From NCBI RefSeq assembly GCF_022026395.1, contig NZ_CP041767.1, positions 947,001-1,011,000 on the forward strand: a stretch of 64,000 bases of DNA, read 5' to 3'. The stretch's first letter is position 1, and every line of letters starts with the position of its first letter. The notes beneath the pieces are model-generated. The model did no database searches. It was not told the DNA's origin and saw nothing but the letters and a program-made list of their open reading frames with translations. This DNA is from Brevibacillus brevis. Lineage in GTDB: Bacteria > Bacillota > Bacilli > Brevibacillales > Brevibacillaceae. The position numbers were made by a program, and so were the translations under genes. Below, piece after piece: positions 1 through 8,115 of the stretch.

Positions 1-11
1 TTATCCATCAT
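1..11 (-). CDS. Start of a gene running out of the window (partial)
   Basis: The reverse strand shows a strong SD site (GGAGGT) followed by two tandem ATG codons (first bases at 11 and 8) and the beginning of a further codon. Only three or four codons are inside the window, so the product cannot be named. The second ATG has the better SD spacing (about 8 nt). Confidence 0.5.
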
Positions 12-94
12 CTGGACCTCCTTTTTTCCCATAGCATGCATCAGTCACTGACCCCTTATTCGGTTTCGGATGGGAGCTTGCGCCTGCCGTCCAG

Positions 95-130
95 TAAAAA
101 TCGCCGAGCATAATGGCTGCCCGGCGGTTT
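95..130 (-). terminator. Intrinsic terminator
   Basis: A stem of CGCCGAGC (102-109) with GCCCGGCG (119-126), followed on the reverse strand by ATTTTTAC. It lies just after the small gene ending at 136 and separates it from the gene starting at 11. Confidence 0.6.
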
Positions 131-135
131 TCTTG

Positions 136-267
136 TTAGCGGTTTTCTTTTAGCCTTTCTTGTGGTTCACTATTAATGGAGCCGTCAGAGCGGACAGCCT
201 CGGATTGGGCTTTGGGTCCTCGAATTTCAGCGGTTTTTCCAAAATCTTTTTCTTTGTTGCGAACCAT
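136..267 (-). CDS. Small hydrophilic protein, 43 aa
   Basis: A 43-codon reading frame opens with ATG at 267 behind an excellent SD (GAGGAGG, 7 nt spacer) and is followed by a hairpin terminator. The product is strongly charged, rich in Lys, Glu, Arg and Ser, and has no hydrophobic stretch. Its size and composition resemble the minor small acid-soluble spore proteins of Bacilli, but I cannot assign it to a named family. It is divergent from the yqkE-like gene. The expression signals make it very likely real; its function is unknown. Confidence 0.6.
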   Translation of the reverse strand: MVRNKEKDFGKTAEIRGPKAQSEAVRSDGSINSEPQERLKENR

Positions 268-363
268 GTGATGTCCTCCTCTTTGTGAAAGATGAAGATA
301 GTATGACCCGGATGGGGCCAGAGAATGAGGACAGAATGAGGATAGGGAAAGGGTGGCAATTCA

Positions 364-639
364 ATGGCGAAAAAACAACGAAAACCACAACAGCGTCAAG
401 CAGTGACAACAACTACGGCAGACGCGAAAAGCGGATTGAACAGTTTGAAAGATATGCTGAATGCAGATGCGCTCGGAGCACTCAAGCAGCTTGAAAAAGA
501 CATGAAGACAGAAGGCGAGCGCAAAGAAAAGGAAGCAGCCGAACAAAAGCGCCGGGAGCAGGAAGAACGCGAGCGCAACAAGAGCTTTGCTGAGCTTTTG
601 GACGATTACGAGAAAAAAAGCGGAGGCAAGTACAGCTAA
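364..639 (+). CDS. yqkE: YqkE-like protein (DUF3886)
   Basis: This 91-residue, highly charged protein has a Gln/Lys/Arg-rich N-terminus, a central Lys/Glu/Arg coiled-coil stretch (about residues 45-72) and a C-terminal motif NKSFAELLDDY. The same layout and a near-identical NKSFEELL motif are what I recall from B. subtilis YqkE (DUF3886), a small cytosolic protein of unknown function. The ATG at 364 follows an AAGGGTGG SD. Its TAA overlaps the next start (TAATG), which suggests translational coupling with the 48-aa gene downstream. Confidence 0.75.
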   Translation: MAKKQRKPQQRQAVTTTTADAKSGLNSLKDMLNADALGALKQLEKDMKTEGERKEKEAAEQKRREQEERERNKSFAELLDDYEKKSGGKYS

Positions 640-785
640 TGCGGGATGGACGGCAAACGGACCGACCGGATACTTCCAAAAACGGTTTGATGAAGAAGCG
701 GCAACAAGATATCAAGGACGAGTCGATCAAGGAGCGGGGCCGGATGGTCCTCGGCCGATTGGGCAAAAAGGACTCGAAGAAGTGA
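639..785 (+). CDS. Small basic protein, 48 aa, coupled to yqkE
   Basis: The ATG at 639 overlaps the yqkE stop codon as TAATG, and 48 codons follow to the TGA at 783-785. The product is very basic (Lys/Arg-rich) with no membrane segment. No SD of its own is needed if it is translated by reinitiation. I do not recognise a family. The overlap, and the fact that the frame runs until shortly before the next SD, favour a real gene, but a short chance frame cannot be excluded. Confidence 0.45.
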   Translation: MRDGRQTDRPDTSKNGLMKKRQQDIKDESIKERGRMVLGRLGKKDSKK

Positions 786-833
786 TTTTTTCTCTCCCAT
801 TCCCATATAGCTAGGAGTGAGGGGAGGGAGGTC

Positions 834-1010
834 ATGGGGACAATCCTGCTCCTGTTTAGCCTCTTGTGTGTGGCAGTAGGGACCTGGAAGTTAATCGGGA
901 TCTACAAGGCAGAAAAGGCTGACAGCAAGCCGCTCTGGTGGACAGTCGCGAGCGTGGGGATTGCGCTTTTTTTTCTTTTGAAGCTGGTAACGGATACGTT
1001 GCCAACATAA
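834..1010 (+). CDS. Small two-segment membrane protein, 58 aa
   Basis: The ATG at 834 follows a purine-rich SD (GGGAGGGAGG). The 58-residue product has a hydrophobic N-terminal segment (about residues 3-22), a short charged Lys/Glu linker (about 24-33) and a second hydrophobic segment (about 35-53), so it is probably a membrane hairpin. A strong terminator begins directly after the stop codon. The family is not recognised. It is the likely last gene of the yqkE run. Confidence 0.65.
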   Translation: MGTILLLFSLLCVAVGTWKLIGIYKAEKADSKPLWWTVASVGIALFFLLKLVTDTLPT

Positions 1011-1052
1011 ACAAGCACCTGTAGCCAGAGAGCTTACAGGTGCTTGTTTTTT
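1011..1052 (+). terminator. Intrinsic terminator
   Basis: A perfect 13-bp stem, ACAAGCACCTGTA (1011-1023) with TACAGGTGCTTGT (1035-1047), followed by a T run. It ends the yqkE run and lies between convergent units. Confidence 0.9.
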
Positions 1053-1105
1053 CGAAAAGGCTACACGCCCATTTAAGGAAGGAAAATTGGCTGCACCATT
1101 CTTCC

Positions 1106-2293
1106 TTATTCGTAGCGCAGTGCTTCGATTGGATCGAGCTTGGCTGCCTTGTTGGCCGGATAGAGGCCGAAGAATATACCAATGGCACTGGAGAAGCCGA
1201 ATGCGATAAATACGCTGTTCCAGGACATTAGCGGCGGCAACTGTGCAAAATAGGCAATGATCGAAGCGATACCAAGGCCGAACAACACCCCGATCAATCC
1301 ACCGATCAAGCAGACGATGACCGATTCAATCAAAAACTGAATCAAAATATCTCGTCTGCGTGCCCCTAAGGCTTTGCGAATCCCGATTTCGCGAGTACGC
1401 TCTGTCACGGATACGAGCATGATGTTCATAACGCCGACACCGCCAACCACGAGGGAGATTCCTGCAATGATACTGAAGATCAGCGTTAAGGTGCCCGTCA
1501 TTTGATTAAACTGATCCATCGATTCTTGCATGCTGCGAACCCTGTAATGGTCTTCCTTTTGATGCTTGCGGCCTAAATACTGTTTGACCTGCTGCATGGC
1601 TGGGTCGACAGAGGCTTTGTCGATCGCTTTTCCCATGATCATTTGAACAGAAGGCTCTTCCTGCAGGCTCATTTCGTAACGGATGGGAATAATCGCTCCA
1701 TAGCTCGTTGCCATGTCAAACTTGAACTTCTCTTCCGTATACGTTCCGATTACGACGAGAGATTGATTGCCCCAGCGAACTCGCTGACCAATCGGGCTCA
1801 TTTGACCGAACAGCTTTTGAGCAAGAGGTTCCTCAAGAACGATGACAGCGCGTTGCTCTTTGTCATCTACCTCGTTGAAAAGTCGTCCTTTTGCCACCTT
1901 CAAGGTTGATTGCATCGAAAAATAGTCAGCAGTGGAGGCAGTGAGGTTGACGCGCTCTTCTTTTTTCGGCCCCTTCAAATCAATCGTACTGGAGTTGGAA
2001 GGCACGATGTATTCGATGGCAGGACTAATCCTGCCGAGCACCTCGGTATCTTCCACGGTCATATCTTCTGCGGCTATCTCTTCTTTTGTCTCCCAATTGA
2101 TGAAGACGCTAAACGTGTTTTGCCCGAACTTTTCCATCTCTTCATTGATGGCTTTCTGTCCACCTTCACCGAGTGCCGTGACGACAATGACGGAGGTAAT
2201 CCCGATGATGATCCCGAGCATGGTCAAGATCGAGCGCATTTTGTTCGCCCAAATACCCTCCACGGCGGTGTTAAAGCTTTCCATAAAATTCAT
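1106..2293 (-). CDS. yknZ: MacB/FtsX-type ABC transporter permease (YknZ-like)
   Basis: This is the membrane subunit of a tripartite macrolide/toxin-type exporter. The 395 residues show the MacB plan. One membrane helix lies at about 20-42, then a large extracellular domain to about 260, then three helices in the C-terminal FtsX domain. The conserved cytoplasmic motif ERTREIGIRKALGARRRDI lies between helices 2 and 3. The start overlaps the end of the ATPase gene by 4 nt (ATGA), so the two are coupled. In B. subtilis YknWXYZ protects against the SdpC toxin; the substrate here is inferred only. Confidence 0.88.
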   Translation of the reverse strand: MNFMESFNTAVEGIWANKMRSILTMLGIIIGITSVIVVTALGEGGQKAINEEMEKFGQNTFSVFINWETKEEIAAEDMTVEDTEVLGRISPAIEYIVPSNSSTIDLKGPKKEERVNLTASTADYFSMQSTLKVAKGRLFNEVDDKEQRAVIVLEEPLAQKLFGQMSPIGQRVRWGNQSLVVIGTYTEEKFKFDMATSYGAIIPIRYEMSLQEEPSVQMIMGKAIDKASVDPAMQQVKQYLGRKHQKEDHYRVRSMQESMDQFNQMTGTLTLIFSIIAGISLVVGGVGVMNIMLVSVTERTREIGIRKALGARRRDILIQFLIESVIVCLIGGLIGVLFGLGIASIIAYFAQLPPLMSWNSVFIAFGFSSAIGIFFGLYPANKAAKLDPIEALRYE

Positions 2294-3009
2294 GTGACAA
2301 TCACCTCGTCAGACGGCTTGGAGAATATCCGCTCCGTAACCTTTTCATCGCGAATGATCACGCCATCCTTGAAAGTCACAATCCGCTCAGCGTGCTGGGC
2401 GATATCCAATTCGTGGGTAACGAGAATGATCGTAACGCCCTGCGCATGCAACTCCTGAAACATGGCCATGATTTCGACCCCGGAGCGGCTGTCCAGATTT
2501 CCCGTCGGTTCGTCTGCCAGCAGGATCGCTGGTTTATTGACCAGTGCTCTGGCAATCGCCACACGCTGTTTTTGACCACCGGATAGTTGGGTTGGCTTAT
2601 GATCCATACGTTCAGCAAGTCCCACTCGCTTGAGTGCTTCTGTAGCCCGTTTGCGCCGTTCTGAGCGACTGACATTGGCGTACATCATCGGCAGCTCTAC
2701 ATTGTGCAAGGAGGTAGAGCGGGCGAGCAGATTAAAAGATTGGAATACAAAGCCGATCTTTTGGTTGCGAACAACGGCGAGCTCGGTATCTTTCAGGCTG
2801 CTGACCTCAATGCCATCTAACATGTACGAACCTGAATCTGGACGATCCAGACAGCCCAGCATGTTCATGAACGTCGATTTCCCTGATCCTGATGGCCCCA
2901 TGATGGCAACGAATTCGCCTTGTTCCACCAGCAGGGAGACACCTTTTAAGATGGGCAGTACGGTATCACCCGTCTTGTATGCTTTCGTCAAGCCTTCTAC
3001 ATGAAGCAT
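2290..3009 (-). CDS. yknY: ABC transporter ATPase (YknY/LolD/MacB type)
   Basis: This is the nucleotide-binding subunit of the exporter. In its 239 residues the Walker A motif GPSGSGKST (about 39-47), the signature LSGGQKQRVAIARAL (about 143-157) and the Walker B region LLADEPTGNLD are all intact. The ATG at 3009 follows AAGGAGGT with a 9-nt spacer. The gene sits between the HlyD-like adaptor and the permease in the same order as B. subtilis yknXYZ. It is probably cytosolic, docked on YknZ, and powers export. Confidence 0.9.
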   Translation of the reverse strand: MLHVEGLTKAYKTGDTVLPILKGVSLLVEQGEFVAIMGPSGSGKSTFMNMLGCLDRPDSGSYMLDGIEVSSLKDTELAVVRNQKIGFVFQSFNLLARSTSLHNVELPMMYANVSRSERRKRATEALKRVGLAERMDHKPTQLSGGQKQRVAIARALVNKPAILLADEPTGNLDSRSGVEIMAMFQELHAQGVTIILVTHELDIAQHAERIVTFKDGVIIRDEKVTERIFSKPSDEVIVT

Positions 3010-3035
3010 CGTCGGCTGACCTCCTTCTTTACGTG

Positions 3036-4313
3036 TTACATGCCCATTGGTGCGCCGCCGCCACTCATCGGCATGACTGGTGCTCCTTCAGTCAGGGATT
3101 CGACAGGGCCTAGAATCACTTGCTCATCACCGTTCAGTCCGGACTTGACGTGAGTGAACAACTCATTTTCCATACCGGTTTCGACCTTCTGCTTTTTCGC
3201 AACACCATTAGCAGATACCCAGACAAAGGTGCTGCCGTCAGCATCTTGCTGTACAGCTTCGATTGGGACTTGCAAGGCATTATCGATTTTTTCGACGGAG
3301 ATGTTGATGTCCACATGGAAGCCAGGCTTCAAAGCAGAGAGATCTCCAGATGGCTTGAGGGTGACTTTGACGCGTGTTTTTTCACCTTGCCCCGACTTGG
3401 TGGCAGTAGTGGTCGCGGTTGGAGAGATGCGAGTAACTTCCGCATTCAGCTTTTTCTTTCCGAGTGTCACGCCTTCAATCGTGGCAGATTGACCGATTTT
3501 GAGCTTGTTGACATCGGATTCGTTGATATCTGCTTCAATCAACAGATTGTTCAGATTGGCAAGGGTCAAGATTTCCGTTCCCTTGTTGACGTATTGACCG
3601 TTATCCGCTGCAACGCCAACGACGGTTCCATCCATAGGTGCTACAACGACGCTTTGGACACGTTCTTTATTCAGCTGTGCTTTTTCTACGTTCAGCTTGT
3701 TGATTTGGGCTTGCTGAGCGGCAATGTCTTCCTTGCGTGGTCCCTTTTGCTTGAGAGCGAGCTGTTGCTTGGCGACATTCAGCGTAGATAGAGCGCTATC
3801 CATTTGTGATTTCACCTTGTCCAGCTCTTGCTGGGTAGAAGCGCCAGAAGTGAATAATTGATTCATCCGATCATATTCTCGCTTTGCCGCGTCGTATTCG
3901 CGCTGGGCTTGGGAGACACGTTCTTGGTCTTGTGCGACTTCTTCCGGCTCGTTGCCGATTTGTGCCTTGGCGAGGTTGGCTTTGGCCAACTCCATTTGCG
4001 CTTCCAGCTCGAGAATTTTGCTATCGACATCGGATGTGTCGATTTTCGCAATCACTTGCCCCTTTTTCACCTTATCGCCTTCCTTGAGAACAAACTCTCG
4101 TAAGGTTCCGGTGACGTTGGCGTACTGTTTAAGCTTGTCTTCTACGGTGACGAGCCCTGATGTCAAAACCTTGCTTTCCAAAGCCGATTTCGTTGGTGCG
4201 CCGATGTTGACAGGCATTCCCATAGCTTGTTGCGATCCCATCATGGAAAAAGCAACGCCCCCGATGCCCAGGAGGACTACGACGGAACCGATGATCCACC
4301 ATCGTTTTTTCAT
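3036..4313 (-). CDS. yknX: HlyD-family adaptor (YknX-like), membrane fusion protein
   Basis: This adaptor couples the MacB-type permease to export across the cell envelope. It has one N-terminal membrane anchor (about residues 5-25) and a split biotinyl/lipoyl-like domain flanking a long alpha-hairpin rich in Gln, Lys, Glu and Ala (about 90-200). A beta-barrel follows, and the C-terminus is rich in Gly, Met and Pro. I chose the ATG at 4313 because AAGGAG lies 7 nt upstream; an in-frame start at 4343 has no SD. First gene of the yknXYZ-like operon. Confidence 0.87.
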   Translation of the reverse strand: MKKRWWIIGSVVVLLGIGGVAFSMMGSQQAMGMPVNIGAPTKSALESKVLTSGLVTVEDKLKQYANVTGTLREFVLKEGDKVKKGQVIAKIDTSDVDSKILELEAQMELAKANLAKAQIGNEPEEVAQDQERVSQAQREYDAAKREYDRMNQLFTSGASTQQELDKVKSQMDSALSTLNVAKQQLALKQKGPRKEDIAAQQAQINKLNVEKAQLNKERVQSVVVAPMDGTVVGVAADNGQYVNKGTEILTLANLNNLLIEADINESDVNKLKIGQSATIEGVTLGKKKLNAEVTRISPTATTTATKSGQGEKTRVKVTLKPSGDLSALKPGFHVDINISVEKIDNALQVPIEAVQQDADGSTFVWVSANGVAKKQKVETGMENELFTHVKSGLNGDEQVILGPVESLTEGAPVMPMSGGGAPMGM

Positions 4314-4523
4314 GTTCATTCTCCTTGCTTTGGTAAGAACCATATTATTTCATTGCTCGAAAGGGTTTTACGGTAGTGCTGGAAAAAGGTAACATAAAAC
4401 GCCGAATGTTCACATTTTGGACACATTTAAACGCATTTTGATACGTTTTATCGGGAAGTTCTTTGCCGCCAATTGCCGTGATATCATAGATAAAGATGAG
4501 ATGACGTTCCTCGGAGGGGAGCT

Positions 4524-6113
4524 ATGAACAAACCGATTCGCTTTGATTACGCCAACGCTCGAGCCTTTGTCAAACAGCATGAGTGGGAGCAGCTTTCTCC
4601 AGCGATCGAGATTGCGCATCAAATGCTTCATTCAAGGACTGGACCCGGAAAGGATTATCTTGGTTGGGTCGATTGGCCGGAACAATACGACCGGGACGAG
4701 TATGAGCGAATTCGCCAAGCGTCAGCACGGATTCAATCAGATTCTGATGTGCTTCTGGTGATTGGCATCGGAGGGTCGTATCTAGGGGCAAAAGCGGTGC
4801 TTGACATTTTAGGTCACAGCTTCTACAATTTGCTGCCGAAGTCCAAGCGTCGTTTTCCAGAGATTTATTTTGTGGGCAACAATATTAGTCCGATTTATAT
4901 CTCTCATCTGATGGACGTAGTAGAAGGAAAAAATGTGTCCATCAACGTCATCTCAAAATCGGGCACGACGACTGAGCCCGCTATCGCGTTTCGACTTTTT
5001 CGGGAATGGCTGGAAAAGAAATACGGACGTGAAGAGGCCAAAAAACGAATTTACATTACGACGGATAAACAGCGAGGAGCCCTGAAAAAGCTGGCGGATG
5101 ATGAGGGATATGAGTGCTTTGTCATTCCAGATGATATTGGTGGGCGATATTCAGTCCTGACCGCGGTTGGATTGTTGCCGATCGCTGTAAGCGGGGCGAA
5201 CATGGATGCGCTCATGCAAGGGGCCAAGGATGCACGCGAACGCTACATGGTCATGGATTTGCGTGACAATCCGTGTTATCAGTATGCGGCCATTCGTAAT
5301 GCACTCTATCGAAAAGGCAAGACGGTGGAGCTGTTGGTCAGCTATGAACCGCAGTTTCGCTACTTTGCGGAGTGGTGGAAGCAGCTCTTCGGGGAATCGG
5401 AAGGCAAGGACGGCAAAGGAATTTTTCCGGCTTCAGCCGAGTTTTCAACGGACTTGCATTCGTTGGGTCAATACATACAGGACGGCATGAGGCATTTGTT
5501 TGAGACCGTTCTGTCTGTGACAAAGCCCGCTGTGGATTTGACTGTCCAGGAGGACCCCGCTGACGTCGATGGATTGAATTTTTTGACTGGCAAACGAATG
5601 GGGTATGTCAATAAAAAGGCTTTCGAGGGAACGGTGCTGGCCCATGTGGACGGCGGCGTACCGAATCTGCTTGTGGAAATACCGGAGGCGACAGCTTACT
5701 ATCTTGGCGGACTGATTTACTTTTTTGAAAAGGCATGCGGAATCAGCGGCTATTTGCTAGGCGTCAATCCGTTTGATCAGCCAGGGGTGGAGGCGTACAA
5801 AGCCAATATGTTTGCCTTGCTGGGTAAACCGGGCTACGAGCGGCAGAAAGCGGAACTGGAGGCTAGATTGCGCGAGAATAAGACGTATTTGACCGTTGAG
5901 GAGACAGCCGCCTATTTGGAGCTTCCCGAGACGTTTATTATGGAAAAAATCAAGCAGGGGCGCATCCGTGCTGTCCATGACGGCAATGAGTACATTATCA
6001 ACAAAGAGCAATTCAATCATCATCTGGAGGAAATTCGCAAGCTCCGGGAGTTCGAGGATGCCGCGCGTCATGAACCGATTCCGGAGAGCTACGATGTGAA
6101 GGATGAGGATTAA
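4524..6113 (+). CDS. pgi: Glucose-6-phosphate isomerase with a C-terminal excisionase-like domain
   Basis: Residues 1 to about 449 are a complete isomerase for glucose-6-phosphate/fructose-6-phosphate interconversion. They include the phosphate-binding segment [22 protein letters not shown], a central glutamate region and [17 protein letters not shown] near the usual family end. Unlike the ~450-aa Bacillus enzyme, the frame continues for about 80 residues. That tail includes [21 protein letters not shown], then [22 protein letters not shown], which looks like an excisionase/MerR-type helix-turn-helix plus wing. An acidic tail follows. No stop codon or frameshift separates the two parts. The ATG has a GGAGGGGAG SD. 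Confidence 0.93.
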   Translation: MNKPIRFDYANARAFVKQHEWEQLSPAIEIAHQMLHSRTGPGKDYLGWVDWPEQYDRDEYERIRQASARIQSDSDVLLVIGIGGSYLGAKAVLDILGHSFYNLLPKSKRRFPEIYFVGNNISPIYISHLMDVVEGKNVSINVISKSGTTTEPAIAFRLFREWLEKKYGREEAKKRIYITTDKQRGALKKLADDEGYECFVIPDDIGGRYSVLTAVGLLPIAVSGANMDALMQGAKDARERYMVMDLRDNPCYQYAAIRNALYRKGKTVELLVSYEPQFRYFAEWWKQLFGESEGKDGKGIFPASAEFSTDLHSLGQYIQDGMRHLFETVLSVTKPAVDLTVQEDPADVDGLNFLTGKRMGYVNKKAFEGTVLAHVDGGVPNLLVEIPEATAYYLGGLIYFFEKACGISGYLLGVNPFDQPGVEAYKANMFALLGKPGYERQKAELEARLRENKTYLTVEETAAYLELPETFIMEKIKQGRIRAVHDGNEYIINKEQFNHHLEEIRKLREFEDAARHEPIPESYDVKDED

Positions 6114-6126
6114 CCAGCGGACGTGC

Positions 6127-6156
6127 TTGTCAGATGGTTGCAAACAGGACTATACT
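6127..6156 (+). promoter_or_regulatory. Sigma-A-like promoter of the TPP riboswitch RNA
   Basis: TTGTCA (6127-6132) and TATACT (6151-6156) are separated by 18 bp. Transcription would start near 6163, about 25 nt before the riboswitch. Confidence 0.6.
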
Positions 6157-6185
6157 TACAAAGGAATATCATAATGAACAAGCAA

Positions 6186-6278
6186 CTTGGGGAGTCCTTC
6201 ATGCGGGGCTGAGAGGATGGAAGCAACTGACCATCGACCCATTGCACCTGATCCGGATCATGCCGGCGCAGGGATACG
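6186..6278 (+). promoter_or_regulatory. TPP riboswitch (THI element)
   Basis: The conserved THI-box landmarks occur in order: GGGGAGTCC (6189-6197), GCTGAGAGG (6208-6216), the ACCTGATCCGGATCATGCC block (6246-6264) and GGCGCAGGGA. These bind the pyrimidine and pyrophosphate parts of thiamine pyrophosphate. A strong terminator 50 nt downstream is the likely off-switch. The next thiamine gene is thiO, more than 500 bp away. Confidence 0.95.
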
Positions 6279-6326
6279 GTTGCCGGCAGACAGCGCTTTT
6301 CGCTTGATTGTTACCTATGCGCATGT

Positions 6327-6366
6327 AGCCCACCTTTTCCTGCTCGGGAATTGGTGGGCTTTTTGT
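6327..6366 (+). terminator. Terminator of the TPP riboswitch expression platform
   Basis: A stem of AGCCCACC (6327-6334) with GGTGGGCT (6353-6360), followed by TTTTTGTT. TPP binding would favour termination here. Confidence 0.85.
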
Positions 6367-6393
6367 TATGGAGGCTATGTGTGGCTGTAGTGG

Positions 6394-6592
6394 AGAGAAG
6401 AATATTTCCAGTCTAAGCTCCAGGCTCCGTCCTGCTGGGGGCTGGGACTGCCCGCTCCGAATGGATTCGCGGGGAAACGCAAAAGTGGTAGCCGCTACGT
6501 CGTATGGGCACGGTTGCGTTTCTGTTGCCCGCGAATCCCTTCTCCGCTCGGTAGGACTCCACAAGTCGCTACGTCTGGAAATATTCTTCTCT
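6394..6592. repeat. Imperfect ~200-bp palindrome A
   Basis: A perfect 18-bp terminal inverted repeat (6394-6411 with 6575-6592) encloses further matched arms: GGATTCGCGGG (6463-6473) with CCCGCGAATCC (6528-6538), and GAAACGCAA (6474-6482) with TTGCGTTTC (6514-6522). The whole block could fold into one long interrupted hairpin. It codes for no convincing protein. It resembles a non-autonomous mobile element or a structured RNA, but no target duplication was seen. Confidence 0.75.
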
Positions 6593-6660
6593 GGCGTAAC
6601 TGAAGGCATTTTTCATCATTTTTAAAGCTTTAAACTATCGGAAAACAAGGAAAGCTCGTA

Positions 6661-6863
6661 GAGGAAACAGGAGAAATAAGCGAAGATCTTAGGGACACCG
6701 ACCGAGACGGAATGCAAAAAGCGAAACACGCTCTTAAGCGTCCACCTCTGATACACATCCTTGAAGATAGCACTTTGGACGCGGTTTCGCTTTTTGCATG
6801 GAGTCGTGCAGTCAATCCCCCAGGGGGTGGCCCTAGAAGCTGAGCGTTTTCTCCTGTTTCCTC
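6661..6863. repeat. Imperfect ~200-bp palindrome B
   Basis: A perfect 16-bp terminal inverted repeat (GAGGAAACAGGAGAAA at 6661-6676 with its complement at 6848-6863) encloses a second perfect 16-bp arm pair (6712-6727 with 6784-6799). The regions between the arms also align partly. It has the same size and layout as palindrome A but a different sequence. It ends about 60 nt before thiO and would lie in its 5' leader if thiO is read from the riboswitch promoter. Confidence 0.75.
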
Positions 6864-6923
6864 CACGCCACAACAGCAACGTACAAGTCGTTTTTAGTCA
6901 ACATGGTGAGGAGAGAGAAAAAG

Positions 6924-8027
6924 ATGAGTGATTGTCTGGTAGTGGGTGGAGGAATTATCGGATTGAGCTTGGCATACGAGCTGTCGCGGCGCGGGGTGAG
7001 CGTTACCCTCGTCGAGCAGGGTGAATGGGGAGGGCAGGCGTCTTCGGCTGCTGCAGGAATGCTTGCTCCTTTGAAAGAATTCACAGCACCTGGACCGATG
7101 CTCGATTTGGGCATGGAGTCACTTGCGCTATACCCGGAATGGGCTGCAGAGCTGGAAGAATTGACTGGCGGAGATGTACAGCTAAGCCTGGAGGGATTGC
7201 TGACCGTCGCGTTAAATGAGGAAGAAGTCCAACAGCTTGCAGACAAGTACCGTTGGCAAAAAGAAGCGGGCCATGCTGTACACTGGCTCTCGACTACAGC
7301 ACAAGTGAAAGAGATAGAGCCGCTTCTGACCGATCAAGTGCAAGCGGCCATCTATTCGCCGTACGAAGGACACATCAACAATCGAATGCTTCTTCGCGCC
7401 TTGGCAACTGCTTGCCAATTGCAAGGAGTGAAGCTGCTATCTGGCTGCGTGGTGAGCGGCATTGCGGTAAAAGGCGGAAAAGTAATCGGGATCGAGACCT
7501 CTACAGGGTCACTGCGTGCCGAACAGACCGTGATTGCCTCGGGAGCGTGGGTTGGAATGATGCTGGAGATGCTTGGTATTTCCGTGCCGATTCGCCCTGT
7601 TCGTGGACAGATTGCGGCCGTTTCGTCCGTGGGCATTCCATTGCGAACGGTGATTTTCGGAACGACAGGCTACATCACCCCGAAAAAGGATGGAAAAATT
7701 GTCATTGGTGCGACTGAGGATGAGAGTGGCTTCCAGCGAGACGTTACAATGGCAGGTTTGGCGAGTATCCTGCAAGGGACCATGCCGTATGTTCCTGCGC
7801 TTCACTCCGCTACCTTTCTGGAGGCTTGGGGTGGACTTCGACCTGCGACACAAGATGGCAAGCCGCTATTGGGCCCCGTTCCTGGCTGGGAAGGACTGTC
7901 GATCGCAGGTGGACATTTTCGCAATGGCATCTTGCTTTCTCCTGTCACTGCAAAATCGATGGCGGACTTTGTGGAAAAAGGGGAGACGGAGCGCCTTTTG
8001 CCATTTTTACCTGCCCGCTTTCTGTAA
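6924..8027 (+). CDS. thiO: Glycine oxidase ThiO
   Basis: ThiO is an FAD enzyme that oxidises glycine to the iminoglycine used in building the thiamine thiazole ring. The 367-residue product begins with the FAD dinucleotide-binding motif VVGGGIIGLSLAYELSRRG. It also carries the DAO-family segments GQASSAAAGMLAP, VRGQIAAV and the C-terminal GGHFRNGILLSP. I prefer the ATG at 6924 (AGGAGAG, 8-nt spacer) over the in-frame ATG at 6903. It is the only thiamine gene here; thiS/thiG/thiF do not follow. Control by the upstream TPP riboswitch is likely, although the intervening leader is unusually long. Confidence 0.9.
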   Translation: MSDCLVVGGGIIGLSLAYELSRRGVSVTLVEQGEWGGQASSAAAGMLAPLKEFTAPGPMLDLGMESLALYPEWAAELEELTGGDVQLSLEGLLTVALNEEEVQQLADKYRWQKEAGHAVHWLSTTAQVKEIEPLLTDQVQAAIYSPYEGHINNRMLLRALATACQLQGVKLLSGCVVSGIAVKGGKVIGIETSTGSLRAEQTVIASGAWVGMMLEMLGISVPIRPVRGQIAAVSSVGIPLRTVIFGTTGYITPKKDGKIVIGATEDESGFQRDVTMAGLASILQGTMPYVPALHSATFLEAWGGLRPATQDGKPLLGPVPGWEGLSIAGGHFRNGILLSPVTAKSMADFVEKGETERLLPFLPARFL

Positions 8028-8115
8028 ATTGGGCTAGTCTGGCCTAGAATCCGGTAACCTCCCCATGGGCACTTGTATATGGTAATAAAGAAACACCAGA
8101 AGGGGAGGAGTTTCC

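Noticed and set aside
6199..6625. Overlapping long frames on both strands (136 aa minus, 85 aa plus) after the TPP riboswitch
   Set aside because: They run through the riboswitch, its terminator and palindrome A; the symmetry of the palindrome explains the open frames on both strands. No SD and no protein-like composition.
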